DNA of 64,000 nucleotides, taken from positions 85,659 through 149,658 of the forward strand of contig QGVD01000001.1 in NCBI GenBank assembly GCA_003242685.1, written 5' to 3'. This DNA comes from Pseudomonadota bacterium (GTDB lineage Bacteria; Pseudomonadota; Gammaproteobacteria; Steroidobacterales; Steroidobacteraceae). Positions within the stretch are counted from its first letter, which is position 1; each line of letters begins with the position of its first letter. Both the position numbers and the translations under genes were made by a program. Shown here piece after piece: positions 8,418 through 17,902 of this stretch. The notes below the pieces were generated by a model. It saw nothing but the letters and a program-made list of their open reading frames with translations. It searched no databases and was not told the DNA's origin.

Positions 8418-10060
8418 GCGGACTGCATCTGGTACTTCGGCGCCCACCAGCCGTGGATCTGGCCCACGATGCGGGTCGGGAGCATCACGGTCGCGATCGG
8501 CCCCTCGTCGATGTGCTCGGCGTCGAAGACCAGCAGATCCGCCCGGCCGCCTTCGTTGTGTCGCGTGGCGACGCCCAGCAGATAGCCCACGCCCTCCGGC
8601 GCGTTCGCGCTCTTCGGCGCGAAGCAGGCTTCCGCGAGCGTCGTGCCCGGCTCGGCGCGGTAGAGCTGCGTCCTGCGCGTCTGGTGATCGAAGCGCGCGT
8701 AGCACGCGCTCGGCCGCTTGCCGGGATCCTTCGGCTCCGGATCCGGACACGGCAGGAAGCCGTAGCGGTACGGCACCGTGTTGTAGCGGTCGTCCTGGCG
8801 CGGCAGCGCCCCGATGTGATCGGGATACAGCACCTCGATGCCGTAGTCGCGGATGCTCTTTCTGCTCAGGTCCACCGACAGGCGCGTGATGCGGCTCGCG
8901 CCGCGCACGGGATCCCACTGCGTGCCGTCGCGGAACGGCATGAAGGGGAACGGATTGAACTCGGACATCTCGACGTCGACGTACAGCTTCTTTCCGTCGT
9001 CGAACGTTCCCATCACGTGCGTCGAGCTGCGCGTCGGGCCCTTGATCCAGCGGATGTCCCTGCCGTCGCCGCCGCGGCGCATGAAACCGAAGTACGTCGG
9101 CTTCGTTCCGTCCCAGGACCAGTGGATCCCGCCGCGCTTCATCTGCTCGTGATCGATGGCGAGCGGAATCACGTAGAACACGACGTGCCGCTGCGTCACG
9201 GCGAAGTCGTGCAGCAGCCCCACGTAGGGCACCTTGATCCACGCGCTCCACACGAGCTTACCGTCCGGCGTGTACTCGAACACGTTCACGTCGTCGGTAC
9301 CGAAGCCCTTCGCCTCGTAGCCGAAGGCGATGAGGTTGCCGGTCTCCGAGCACACCTTGGGATGAGCGGTGAAGGTCTGGCTCTCGAGCTGACCGTCGAA
9401 GGTGTACACGGGATCGATCGTGTCGAGCGTGAACGGATCCATCGCGACCGGCGGGCTGTCCTCCTTGAGCGCGAGCAGCCGCTTGTTGAAGTAGATGACG
9501 TGCGTGTTGGCCGTTCCGCGCGTGAGCCCCTTGACGCTCGGGTCGTCGAGGTGCGGGTTGCGGTACATCGGGAAGAGGATCCGGTGCGCCTTCGCCTGCG
9601 CGAGGTAGCGCTCGTTGCGCACGAAACGGCTGCGGAAGCTCACGTGGCCGTTCTCGAAGCGGAACATGCTCACGTGCCCCTCCCCGTCGAAGGGAATGTT
9701 GCCCGGCGCGAGCGGGTACTGCGGGTCGGGCCCCACGCGATAGAACACGCCCTGCAGATCCTCGGGGAGCCTGCCCTCCACCTCGCAGTCGGCGATGTCG
9801 CATTCGAGCCTGAAGAGCCTCGGACGGCGCGACGCCTCGGCCGCTTCCGGTGCAGGCGGACCGCTCACCTGCTGCTGCAGCACCGAGAGTGTCGCCTCGG
9901 CGTAATGCGGCTCGTTCTGCGCGGCGGCGCGCGCCGCCGCGAGTCCCAGCGCGCCTGCACCTGCAGCCGCGCCGATCGCACCGCTCACGAAACTGCGGCG
10001 ATCGATGTGCGTGGACTTCTCACCCGTCTCCGGCCGGTTTGCGCTCTTCTCAACGCTCAT
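8414..10060 (-). CDS. Carotenoid oxygenase family dioxygenase (lignostilbene dioxygenase-like), Tat-exported
   Basis: Non-haem iron dioxygenase that cleaves a conjugated C=C bond into two carbonyls. 548 residues; the four iron-ligand histidines appear as H233 (TAHPK), H284 (LLHDF), H348 (THVMG) and H536 (QIHGWW). The segments YRNPHLDDPSV, LLHDFAVT and HWSWDGTKP resemble lignostilbene-cleaving enzymes as much as carotenoid cleavers. The N-terminus carries a twin-arginine signal (DRRSFVSG, residues 20-27, then an Ala/Gly-rich hydrophobic stretch), implying folded, metal-loaded export. Neighbouring GST, PQQ dehydrogenases and TonB receptor suggest a periplasmic step in use of an aromatic or isoprenoid compound. 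Confidence 0.93.
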   Translation of the reverse strand: MSVEKSANRPETGEKSTHIDRRSFVSGAIGAAAGAGALGLAAARAAAQNEPHYAEATLSVLQQQVSGPPAPEAAEASRRPRLFRLECDIADCEVEGRLPEDLQGVFYRVGPDPQYPLAPGNIPFDGEGHVSMFRFENGHVSFRSRFVRNERYLAQAKAHRILFPMYRNPHLDDPSVKGLTRGTANTHVIYFNKRLLALKEDSPPVAMDPFTLDTIDPVYTFDGQLESQTFTAHPKVCSETGNLIAFGYEAKGFGTDDVNVFEYTPDGKLVWSAWIKVPYVGLLHDFAVTQRHVVFYVIPLAIDHEQMKRGGIHWSWDGTKPTYFGFMRRGGDGRDIRWIKGPTRSSTHVMGTFDDGKKLYVDVEMSEFNPFPFMPFRDGTQWDPVRGASRITRLSVDLSRKSIRDYGIEVLYPDHIGALPRQDDRYNTVPYRYGFLPCPDPEPKDPGKRPSACYARFDHQTRRTQLYRAEPGTTLAEACFAPKSANAPEGVGYLLGVATRHNEGGRADLLVFDAEHIDEGPIATVMLPTRIVGQIHGWWAPKYQMQSA

Positions 10061-10095
10061 GTCGCAGGTTCCCCGCTTCGAATGATCTTTCGATT

Positions 10096-10764
10096 CTAGA
10101 CCAGGAGCTTCCGGGCTCTCTCGATGGTCTCCCTGTCACCTTCACCGAGATCGACTCGCGGCGGGATCTCGAGCCCGCGCTGCACGGCAGGGCGCGCCGC
10201 GATGGCGTCGAGCCAGCGCCGCAGGTTGTCGAGCCCGTCGATGGACACGCCCGACCAGTCGTAACCGCGCACCCAGGGAAAGGTGGCGATATCGGCGATG
10301 GAGTAATCGCCCGCGAGATACTCGTTCCGGGAAAGCTGGCGGTCGAGCACCTCGAACAGCCGCCGCACCTCGCGCTGGTAGCGCTCGATGGCGTAGGGGA
10401 TCTTCTCGGGCGCGTAGCGGTAGAACACGTTCGCCTGACCCATCATCGGCCCCACGCCCGCCATCTGGAACATCAGCCACTGGATGACGTGCGAACGTCC
10501 CTTCGGATCCGCCGGCAGGAATTTTCCGCACTTCTCGGCGAGGTAAATGAGGATCGCGCCTGACTCGAAGACGACGAAGTCATCGTTGTCGTGGTCGATG
10601 ATCGTCGGAATGCGCCCGTTGGGATTCAGGGCGAGATACCAGTCCTGCTTCTGCTCCTGCTCCGAGAGCCTGATGTGACGCCAGGTGTACGGCAGTCCCA
10701 TCTCCTCGAGCGCGATGGAGATCTTCCAGCCATTGGGGGTTTCGGCGGTGAACAGCTCGATCAC
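10096..10764 (-). CDS. Glutathione S-transferase family protein
   Basis: 222 residues with an N-terminal thioredoxin-fold GST domain (TPNGWKISIALEE, residues 9-21, and the cis-Pro region NGRIPTI) followed by an all-helical C-terminal domain. This is the Ure2p/YfcG-like subfamily, often a disulfide-bond reductase or glutathione-dependent lyase rather than a classical conjugating enzyme. The start is GTG 10764, with GAAGGAG 7 nt upstream. It lies 35 bp upstream of the dioxygenase gene on the same strand and may share its transcript. Beta-etherase-type GSTs occur in lignin-fragment pathways, but nothing here proves that activity. Confidence 0.92.
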   Translation of the reverse strand: MIELFTAETPNGWKISIALEEMGLPYTWRHIRLSEQEQKQDWYLALNPNGRIPTIIDHDNDDFVVFESGAILIYLAEKCGKFLPADPKGRSHVIQWLMFQMAGVGPMMGQANVFYRYAPEKIPYAIERYQREVRRLFEVLDRQLSRNEYLAGDYSIADIATFPWVRGYDWSGVSIDGLDNLRRWLDAIAARPAVQRGLEIPPRVDLGEGDRETIERARKLLV

Positions 10765-10937
10765 GATCCGGCTCCTTCACGTTGCATCGTCATCGTCGTC
10801 CCTGCAGTGAGCCGGCGCGGGCCCGGACGCGAGCCTGGCCGCAACACCGGCGTTGAGCTGTGAAAGATAGCAGGGCTGCGCGGCGCGAGCGCACAGCGCG
10901 GCCGCCGATCGAGCACCGGAACGTCGGGTCGGGGGAC

Positions 10938-10969
10938 CGGCCCGGACGGGCACGCTCCCGTCCGGGCCG
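10938..10969 (-). terminator. Terminator-like hairpin after the TonB receptor
   Basis: A perfect 13-bp G+C-rich stem (10938-10950 with 10957-10969) and a 6-nt loop just after the receptor stop codon. No T tract follows on either strand, so intrinsic termination is uncertain. Confidence 0.45.
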
Positions 10970-10977
10970 TGATCAGA

Positions 10978-13467
10978 CTAGAAGCTGCGCGTGAACTGGA
11001 CGTACCACTCGCGCGGACGACCCGGCTGGCCTTCGATCGTGGGCTGACCGAAGACGCTCAGATCGAACTTGTTGAGGAAGTACTCCTTGTTCGCGAGGTT
11101 GTTGACGCCGAACGCCGCGCGCCACGTGCCGTTCGGGCTGCCCCACTCGATGCGTGCGTTGATGAGCTCGTAGCCGTCGGTGCAGCGCTGATCGATGGTC
11201 GCCGTGGACTGGGTGCCAGGATCGTCGGTGTGCAGGGTCGGACACGTCTCGCTCTGGCCGTAGACATCGAGACGCGGCGTGATCGTAGCGCCTCCCCGCG
11301 TCCCGAAGTTGTAGGACAGGGACAGGGCCCAGTTCAGCTCCGGAACGAAGACCGGGTAGTCGGAGAAGAGCTGCGTGACCGCGGCCCCGAGCAGGCCCGG
11401 ATTGTCCTCTTCGTCGCCCTTGAAGTCCGTGTAGCCGAAGACGCCGGAGATCGTGAGCGCATCGATCGGCCGGAACTGGAACTCGAGCTCCGCGCCGGTG
11501 ACCTCGGCCGGAATGTTCGTGTAGAACGTGCGCGAAGTGACCGCACCGGGCGGCGGCGGTCCGTTGACGTCGATGCACGTCTGGCCGAGGGAATCCGTGA
11601 CCGCGTCCGGCGTGCCCGGAGGCACGAGACCGATGTACTGCCCGTCGTTGTCCGCGACGCACTCGGTGCCGCCGACCGGCAGGATGCGCTGGTTGTAGTC
11701 GATGTAGAAGGCGGCGACGTTGAGGCGCAGGCGCCGCTCGAAGAGATCCGACTTGATGCCGAGCTCGTACGAAGTGGCCTCCTCGCCGTCGACCGGCACG
11801 AACTGCGTGACCTGGAAGGGACGCGGATTGAACGCCTGCGGCCGGTAGCCGGTCGCCGCGGAGAAGTACCCCAGGACGTCGTCGGTGATCTTGTAGTCGA
11901 TGCCGGCCTTCCAGTCGAAGCGGTCGTTGTCGGCCGAGCCGACCGAGCGGACGATGGTGTTGTCGAACTGCTCGTCCTTCGTGTCCTCGGAATAGCGCAT
12001 GCCGAGCGTGAAGCTCAGCCGGTCGGTGACATCCCAGACCGTGTGCGCGAAAACGGAGTTGTTCTCCGATTCGGTGAAGTTGAGGCCGTTCACGAGGAAC
12101 GTGGCGCCCGGCGCCTGGAACGCACCGATGGAAACCTGCTGGGCTGACGTGAATTCGCCCTCATAGTGGAAGTAGCCCACCGTCCAGTCCACCCGATCCA
12201 TCGCACGGCCGCTGAAACGCAGCTCCGCCGTCGTCGCCTCGAAGTGCTGACGCCCGTCGACCGTCTGCTCGCCGAGCGGCGACTGGTCGGCATCGGTGGC
12301 GAAGGCGCTGTCGAACTCGCGCCGCGCGAGGATCAGCTCCATGCGCAGGCGATCGTTGATGCTCCAGTCCGCCTTGCCGGACACGCCCCACTGCTCGAGT
12401 GCGGTCCGCGGCTCGAACGCGATGCCCGTCGCCGGATCGCTGTACGTGGCGTAGCTCGTGTAGATGTTGGGCGGCAGGAAGCGCTCGTCGAAGGGCACGC
12501 CGAACTGCGCCTGCATCGCATCGCTCCAGGCCTGGAACGGACCGGGCAGCAGTCCGGTCTGGGGATTGCGCGCGATGGTGACGAGCGTATCGGCCCGCGC
12601 TTCGGAGTCGTCCTGCAGGAAATCGCCCGAGAGCGAGAACTCGAGGTCCTCCCGCGGAACGAAGCGCAGCGCGGCACGCGCGCCCGTCACGTCCTCACCG
12701 CCCTGCGTGCCGATCTTGCAGTCCGACGTGCGGTTGAAGATCCGGCGCGGCAGCGTCCCCGCCTGATCCGGGAACGCGCACGCGAAGTCGATGACCGTCT
12801 GGTGACCGTCGCGCCGCTTGGACACGCCCGTCACGCGGGCGAAGAGATTGTCCGTGATGGCGAAATCGTACGATGCCCGCACGTCGACACGGTCGAAGCG
12901 TCCGTAAGTCACGGAGATCGAGCCGCTGTCATCGCCCTGCGGTCTGCGGCTCACGTAGCGGATGGCACCGCCGATGGCGCCGCGCCCGAAGAGTGTGCCC
13001 TGCGGGCCGCGCAGCACCTCGACGCGCTCCAGATCGAGCAGATCGACCATCGAGCCCATCGTGACCGGATGCAGGACGTCGTCGAAGTAGATCGCGACGC
13101 CGGGCTCGAACTCCGGCAGAAAGTCGTACTGGCCGATGCCGCGGATGTACGCGGTCATCGTGTTGCCGAAGGCGGCCTGTGCCGGGCGCAGTGCGGCATT
13201 CGGAACCGTGTAGCCGAGCTCGTAGGAGGACGTGAAGTTGCGCGCCTCGATCTCGTCCGACGTGATCGCAGTGATGGCGAGAGGCGTCTCCTGGAGCAGT
13301 TCCTCCCGGAAGCGCGCGGTGACGACGATCTCTTCGAGCCCCTGGTCCCGCGCCGCGGTACCCGATTGCGCCGGTGTCTGGCCGAAGGCCGTCGAGACGG
13401 CGCACATGGCGCAGGTGCCGAGCAGCGTTCCGATGGAAGACTTCCGCAGCCCCATGATGCTCTCCAT
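10978..13467 (-). CDS. TonB-dependent outer-membrane receptor
   Basis: 829 residues. Signal peptide ending near AFGQ, then a TonB-box/plug start (LEEIVVTARFREELLQ), a plug with RGIGQYDF and VEVLRGPQGTLFGRG signatures, and a 22-strand-type barrel ending in Phe (FTRSF). It would bring a large or scarce substrate across the outer membrane with TonB energy. The family has many sugar-, aromatic- and siderophore-type members; the ligand cannot be named. ATG 13467 is chosen because GGGGGGAG lies 3-10 nt upstream. The gene stands alone, with a strong inverted repeat about 70-100 nt before its start. Confidence 0.93.
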   Translation of the reverse strand: MESIMGLRKSSIGTLLGTCAMCAVSTAFGQTPAQSGTAARDQGLEEIVVTARFREELLQETPLAITAITSDEIEARNFTSSYELGYTVPNAALRPAQAAFGNTMTAYIRGIGQYDFLPEFEPGVAIYFDDVLHPVTMGSMVDLLDLERVEVLRGPQGTLFGRGAIGGAIRYVSRRPQGDDSGSISVTYGRFDRVDVRASYDFAITDNLFARVTGVSKRRDGHQTVIDFACAFPDQAGTLPRRIFNRTSDCKIGTQGGEDVTGARAALRFVPREDLEFSLSGDFLQDDSEARADTLVTIARNPQTGLLPGPFQAWSDAMQAQFGVPFDERFLPPNIYTSYATYSDPATGIAFEPRTALEQWGVSGKADWSINDRLRMELILARREFDSAFATDADQSPLGEQTVDGRQHFEATTAELRFSGRAMDRVDWTVGYFHYEGEFTSAQQVSIGAFQAPGATFLVNGLNFTESENNSVFAHTVWDVTDRLSFTLGMRYSEDTKDEQFDNTIVRSVGSADNDRFDWKAGIDYKITDDVLGYFSAATGYRPQAFNPRPFQVTQFVPVDGEEATSYELGIKSDLFERRLRLNVAAFYIDYNQRILPVGGTECVADNDGQYIGLVPPGTPDAVTDSLGQTCIDVNGPPPPGAVTSRTFYTNIPAEVTGAELEFQFRPIDALTISGVFGYTDFKGDEEDNPGLLGAAVTQLFSDYPVFVPELNWALSLSYNFGTRGGATITPRLDVYGQSETCPTLHTDDPGTQSTATIDQRCTDGYELINARIEWGSPNGTWRAAFGVNNLANKEYFLNKFDLSVFGQPTIEGQPGRPREWYVQFTRSF

Positions 13468-13535
13468 GGTCTCCCCCCTCAGTGCGGTGTGTCTGGTCAG
13501 CCCTCGATCGTTCGACGTCCGCGGGCGGTATGTAG

Positions 13536-13570
13536 CGCGGACTGCCGCACCGGGTTCACGGCAGTCCGCG
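13536..13570. promoter_or_regulatory. 12-bp inverted repeat upstream of the TonB receptor gene
   Basis: CGCGGACTGCCG at 13536-13547 pairs perfectly with CGGCAGTCCGCG at 13559-13570 around an 11-nt spacer. It sits between the terC-like gene and the receptor gene, in the receptor's 5' region. It could be an operator, a leader hairpin or a boundary terminator; there is no T tract. Confidence 0.4.
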
Positions 13571-13703
13571 ATCAAGCATATGCACGGACCGCGGCGGCGA
13601 ATGCGACCACAGCGGAAGAGATACTCGACTGACAGAGAACGACCCCGGCGGGCGAGGTCGAGGACCGCCGGCCGCACGTCCTGGACTGGCTGGGACCGGC
13701 CCC

Positions 13704-14483
13704 TCAGGCGCCGGGAGCCCTTTCCGATCCTGCGGCCTTCGCCGCCTCCGCCCGCTTCCTGCGCGCCCGGCGCGAGAGCATGTTGAGCCCCTCGACGAAA
13801 GCCGAGAAGGCCATCGCCGCGTAGATGTAGCCCTTCGGAACGTGCACCCCGAAACCATCGGCGATCAGTGCCGTACCGATGAGCAGCAGGAATCCGAGCG
13901 CGAGCATCACGATCGTCGGATTCGCGTGGATGAAGTTGGCGAGCGGATCCGCGGCGAGCAGCATCACCGCCACGGCGACGATCACGGCGATAACCATGAT
14001 CGGTACGTGGTCGGTCATGCCGACGGCCGTAATGATGCTGTCGATCGAGAACACGAGGTCGAGAAGGATGATCTGGCCGATGGCGGCGGCGAATCCTGCA
14101 CGCTTCGCCCGCGGCTCGAAGATGTCCGGCCCCGGATCCGGATCCACGTTGTGATGGATCTCCCTGGTCGCCTTCCACACCAGGAACAGCCCGCCCGCGA
14201 GCAGGATCAGGTCGCGCCAGGAGAACGCATGGCCGAAGAGCTCGAACAGCGGCTCGGTGAGCTGCACGATGAACGCGATCGTCGCGAGCAGCGTCAGGCG
14301 GAATATCAGCGCGAGCGAGATGCCGAGCCGTCGCGCCTTCGGCCGCTGCGCCTCCGGAAGCCTGTTCGTCAGGATGGAGATGAAGATCAGATTGTCGATG
14401 CCCAGCACGACCTCCATCGCGATGAGCGTGACGAGCGCCGCCCAGGCCGCGGGATCGGCGAGCAGTGCCGTGAGGCTTTCCAT
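13704..14483 (-). CDS. TerC family integral membrane protein
   Basis: 259 residues, about seven membrane segments. The N-terminal signature MEVVLGIDNLIFISIL with its acidic residue in the membrane, and the matching DLVFSIDSIITAVGMT in the second half, are typical of TerC/Alx/YkoY proteins. These are linked to tellurite resistance and, in better-studied members, manganese export or metal loading of exported proteins. ATG 14483 gives the family's usual N-terminus. The gene follows the CNNM-type protein on the same strand (82 bp gap), which may indicate a shared role in divalent-metal handling. Confidence 0.93.
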   Translation of the reverse strand: MESLTALLADPAAWAALVTLIAMEVVLGIDNLIFISILTNRLPEAQRPKARRLGISLALIFRLTLLATIAFIVQLTEPLFELFGHAFSWRDLILLAGGLFLVWKATREIHHNVDPDPGPDIFEPRAKRAGFAAAIGQIILLDLVFSIDSIITAVGMTDHVPIMVIAVIVAVAVMLLAADPLANFIHANPTIVMLALGFLLLIGTALIADGFGVHVPKGYIYAAMAFSAFVEGLNMLSRRARRKRAEAAKAAGSERAPGA

Positions 14484-14565
14484 ACGATCCAGGGATTCCG
14501 GTTATCCGCCGTTGCAGCGGCGTGCCGCACCCCGCGATTGTACCATCGGATGGAGCGCCGCGCTC

Positions 14566-15873
14566 TCAGACCGCGCGGCGCGCGGGAACGTTCCCCGTGT
14601 CGATACGCCTGATGAGCACCTTGTCGATGCGCCGCCCGTCCATGTCGACCACTTCGAGCTGCAGATCGCGCCACGTCAGCGTATCGCCGGGCTTCGGGAT
14701 GCGTCCGAGCCGGGAGAGGATGAATCCGCCCACCGTGTGATAGTCGCCCGTCATGTCGCGGCGTCCCAGCTTCTCCTGAAGCTCCTCGATCGCGAGGTGC
14801 CCGTCCGCGAGCCAGGTGCCGTCGTCGCGCTGAACGATTTCGGGGCGCTCGCGACTGCCGACGTCCGGCAGCTCGCCGGCGATCGCGCGCAGCACGTCGA
14901 TGGGCGTCGCGAGCCCCTGGATATCTCCGTATTCGTCGGTGACGATCGCGAGGTGGCTGCTCGAGCTCTGGAACTGTGCGAGGAGCTGCAGGACCGAGAT
15001 GCCCTCCGGCACGTGCAGCGCCGGCTCGATGTCGACTTGGGGATCGAGATGTCCACGGCGGACCGCTTCGCTGAGATTGGCGAGAGTGATCATGCCGAGC
15101 AGGTTGTCGAGCGAGCCCTGCGCGACCAGGAAGCGCGCGTGCCCGCTCTGCCGCGCGCGCTGCCAGAGCTGCGGGAGCGGATCGTCGATATCGAGCCAGA
15201 CGATGTCCTGACGGGGCACCATGATCGACTCGATCCGCCGGTCGGCGAGCGCCAGCACGCCCTCGAGCAGGCGCCGCTCGCTCGCGAGGAAGACGCCCCG
15301 CTGCGTCGCCTCCGCGATGAGCGAGCGGATCTCGTCCTCGGTCACCGAGCTCTGCGGTGCCGCCGACACCGGCAGTATCCTCAGCACCAGCTCGACGGAG
15401 CCGCGCAGCACCCACACGAGTGGCGTCATCAGCAGAGCGAAGCCGCGCATCACCGGCGCCACCGCCGCGGCGAGCCGCTCGGCGTTGTTGAGCGCGATGC
15501 GCTTCGGGACCAGCTCTCCGATGATGAGCGACAGATACGTGACGCCGAAGACGACGACCGCGTACGAGATCTCTTCGGCGTACGTGCCCGTGAAACCGAG
15601 CTCGCGGAGGTTGACGGCGAGATCCTGTGCGAACGTCGCGCCGCTGTACACGCCCGTGAGGATGCCGATCAGCGTGATTCCGATCTGGATCGCGGAGAGG
15701 AACGTCGTCGGATCGGCGAGCAGATTGAGCGCCGTCTGCGCACCGCGGCTCCCGCGCTCCGCCGCAGCCTGCAGACGTGCCCGCCGGGCGGATACCAGGG
15801 CCATCTCTGAAAGAGAGAAGAAGCCGTTGAGCAGCAGCAGCGCGAGGATGATCGGAAGTTCGGTCTTGAGCAT
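14566..15873 (-). CDS. CNNM/CBS-domain membrane protein (CorC/HlyC-associated)
   Basis: 435 residues: a DUF21/CNNM membrane domain (residues 1-190, about four helices, beginning LPIILALLLLNGFFSLSEMAL), two CBS domains (about 205-325) and a CorC_HlyC domain at the C-terminus (about 345-425). Bacterial relatives are implicated in Mg2+/Co2+ efflux or homeostasis. ATG 15873 is preferred over upstream in-frame codons because the first membrane helix then starts at residue 6, as in the family. Product is in the inner membrane with cytoplasmic CBS domains. Confidence 0.92.
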   Translation of the reverse strand: MLKTELPIILALLLLNGFFSLSEMALVSARRARLQAAAERGSRGAQTALNLLADPTTFLSAIQIGITLIGILTGVYSGATFAQDLAVNLRELGFTGTYAEEISYAVVVFGVTYLSLIIGELVPKRIALNNAERLAAAVAPVMRGFALLMTPLVWVLRGSVELVLRILPVSAAPQSSVTEDEIRSLIAEATQRGVFLASERRLLEGVLALADRRIESIMVPRQDIVWLDIDDPLPQLWQRARQSGHARFLVAQGSLDNLLGMITLANLSEAVRRGHLDPQVDIEPALHVPEGISVLQLLAQFQSSSSHLAIVTDEYGDIQGLATPIDVLRAIAGELPDVGSRERPEIVQRDDGTWLADGHLAIEELQEKLGRRDMTGDYHTVGGFILSRLGRIPKPGDTLTWRDLQLEVVDMDGRRIDKVLIRRIDTGNVPARRAV

Positions 15874-15990
15874 GGTCTGAAGCGCATTCGCCGGCCGCAC
15901 CGGGCGCCGCAACGGCCGGACGGCGGGCCATTGTTCAGGAACGCCGCCGGCGGCTCAACGCATCGATCGCACCAGGGGAGCGATCACATC

Positions 15991-16006
15991 GGGAACGGGG
16001 CTTGCT
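15991..16006 (+). promoter_or_regulatory. Candidate sigma-54 promoter upstream of 16038
   Basis: GGGAACG-GGGC-TTGCT matches 10 of 12 positions of the -24/-12 consensus TGGCACG-N4-TTGCW and has the GG-N10-GC core. Predicted +1 near 16017, just before the ribosome site of the small gene at 16038. Confidence 0.55.
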
Positions 16007-16037
16007 TGGAACGGACCGGCATGGACGAGGACCCCGG

Positions 16038-16391
16038 ATGAAGGATCTTCTCATCGTCGCAGCGCACCGTCTCGGCATTCCCACCGACGTCGGCGCGGGA
16101 CCCGGTGAAGGGCTCCCGGGAAACCGGATATGGGCCCGCTGGCCGCGCGACCGGCGCATCATCGCGCACGAGCTGCTGCAGCGGGTACTCGCGCTCGATG
16201 CGCGCGCCACACTGACACCTGCCGGTGCGAGCGATCAGTGGTGCGCGCGCTGCGTCGAATGGAGCTACACCGGCCGCTTCGAGGATGCAGTGGCGCGGCT
16301 CGCGATGCGGGTGACCGGGCCTCATTCGAGCAGCATACGGCTGTCCGATCCGCACACCGCGGCGAACGATTCCGAGGCACGCCGCGCCTGA
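16038..16391 (+). CDS. Small conserved-looking protein of unknown function
   Basis: 117 residues beginning MKDLLIVAAHRLGIPTDVG. I do not recognise a family. It contains two cysteines close together (WCARC, near residue 71), a helical middle (RIIAHELLQRVLAL) and a polar tail, with no membrane segment. Support for coding: GAGGA 7 nt before the ATG, and a sigma-54-like promoter whose predicted start is 21 nt upstream. The opposite-strand frames here look like shadows. Function unknown. Confidence 0.55.
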   Translation: MKDLLIVAAHRLGIPTDVGAGPGEGLPGNRIWARWPRDRRIIAHELLQRVLALDARATLTPAGASDQWCARCVEWSYTGRFEDAVARLAMRVTGPHSSSIRLSDPHTAANDSEARRA

Positions 16392-16509
16392 GCTCGCTCG
16401 TCGCCGGAGCAGAATCACGCCGCTCGACGCGACACTCCCCGCCGTGGCAGTCTGGATCGCGGTGGGAACTCCGGTTTTCAGCTTCGCGATGCGTGTGTGG
16501 TCGCGCGCC

Positions 16510-17865
16510 ATGCGCGCTCACGTCCGACTCGCCTGTGCGCTGTTCCTTCTCCTCGCTCTCGCAGGGCATGCCGGCGCGCAATCGTCGTCGAGTGAGCTCG
16601 CGGGCTACGTCGCGCGTCCCGATCCGGCGTATGCCTGGCGCGAGGTGAGCACCGGCCGCATCGGATCGGTCGAGTACGCCGAGGCCATCCTGACGTCACA
16701 GATCTGGCGCGGCGCAGAGTGGAAGCATCATCTCGTGGTGTTCCGCCCCACGCGGATCGGCGCCGGGCAGAAGCACGGCTTCCTCTTCATCCACGGAGGC
16801 CGCTGGCGCGACGAGCTCGAGAACGGCTGGTCCGGCACCCTTCCCTTCGAGGCGCGGCTTTTCGCCCGGCTCGCCGAAGCGCTGGGCGCGCCTCTCGCCG
16901 TCGTGCGCAACATTCCGCATCAGCCGCTCTTCGATCGCACCGAAGATGCGCTGATCGCCTATACCTTCGATCAGTTCCTGCGTACCGGAGAGGCCGACTG
17001 GCCTCTGCTGCTGCCGATGGTCAAGGCCGCATCGCGCGGCATGGATGCCGTGCAGGAGCTCACACGCGTTCGCTGGGGGGATTCCCTCGAACGCTTCACC
17101 GTATCGGGCGCATCGAAGCGCGGCTGGACCTCCTGGCTCGTTGCCGCGGTCGACAATCGTGTCGCAGGCGTTGCGCCGATGGTCATCGACATGCTGAACC
17201 TCCCCGCGCAGATCGCGCTGCAGAAGGCGACGTTCGGCGAGCTCTCCGAGGAGGTGCGCGACTACGACGCGATCGACCTGCCCGAGCGCGTCGACTCGGA
17301 GCTCGGTGACCGGCTGCTCTCGATCGTCGATCCCTATCGCTATCGCGAGGCGCTCACGCAACCCAAGCTCATCCTGCTCGGCACCAACGACCGCTACTGG
17401 CCGCTCGACGCGCTCAAGCTCTACTGGAAGGATCTGCCCGAGCCGAAGCACGTGCTGTACGTCCCCAACCAGGGTCACGGCATCAGGGACTACGAGCGGC
17501 TGATCGGCGCGCTCAGCGCTCTGCACCGGCACACGGCGCGCGGTGAAACGCTGCCGCGTCTCTCCTGGCGCTTCGCGGCCGGGTCGCAGGCGCTCATGCT
17601 CGACGTGAGCGCCGACCGTAATCCTCATCGAGTGCTCGTCTGGAGCGCTCGCAGTCCGACGCGCGACTTCCGCGACGCGCGCTGGGAGTCCAGCAGGTGC
17701 GACCGCAATGGAAGCGGTTTCATCTGCACACGGCCGCTGGCGGACGACGCGTACACGGCGATGTACGCGGAGGTGCAATACCGCGAGCGCGGCGCGCCGT
17801 CCTGGTCGCTCTCGACGACCGTCTGCATCGTCGAGCCGGGCACGCGCGACATACCGGATTGCTGA
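16510..17865 (+). CDS. PhoPQ-activated pathogenicity-related (PqaA-type) alpha/beta hydrolase, exported
   Basis: 451 residues with a signal peptide (MRAHVRLACALFLLLALAG, cleavage near AGAQ). Matches the PhoPQ-regulated protein family, whose founder is PqaA of Salmonella: an alpha/beta-hydrolase core with a probable nucleophile in SGASKRG (near residue 200) and a His in NQGHGIRDYE. Enzymatic substrate is not established in the family. ATG 16510 is chosen over upstream in-frame ATGs because it starts the signal peptide directly. No PhoP box was looked for quantitatively. Confidence 0.88.
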   Translation: MRAHVRLACALFLLLALAGHAGAQSSSSELAGYVARPDPAYAWREVSTGRIGSVEYAEAILTSQIWRGAEWKHHLVVFRPTRIGAGQKHGFLFIHGGRWRDELENGWSGTLPFEARLFARLAEALGAPLAVVRNIPHQPLFDRTEDALIAYTFDQFLRTGEADWPLLLPMVKAASRGMDAVQELTRVRWGDSLERFTVSGASKRGWTSWLVAAVDNRVAGVAPMVIDMLNLPAQIALQKATFGELSEEVRDYDAIDLPERVDSELGDRLLSIVDPYRYREALTQPKLILLGTNDRYWPLDALKLYWKDLPEPKHVLYVPNQGHGIRDYERLIGALSALHRHTARGETLPRLSWRFAAGSQALMLDVSADRNPHRVLVWSARSPTRDFRDARWESSRCDRNGSGFICTRPLADDAYTAMYAEVQYRERGAPSWSLSTTVCIVEPGTRDIPDC

Positions 17866-17902
17866 AGGTAACGGCTCGCACCCCGCTTACCGCGGGCGAT
17901 CC

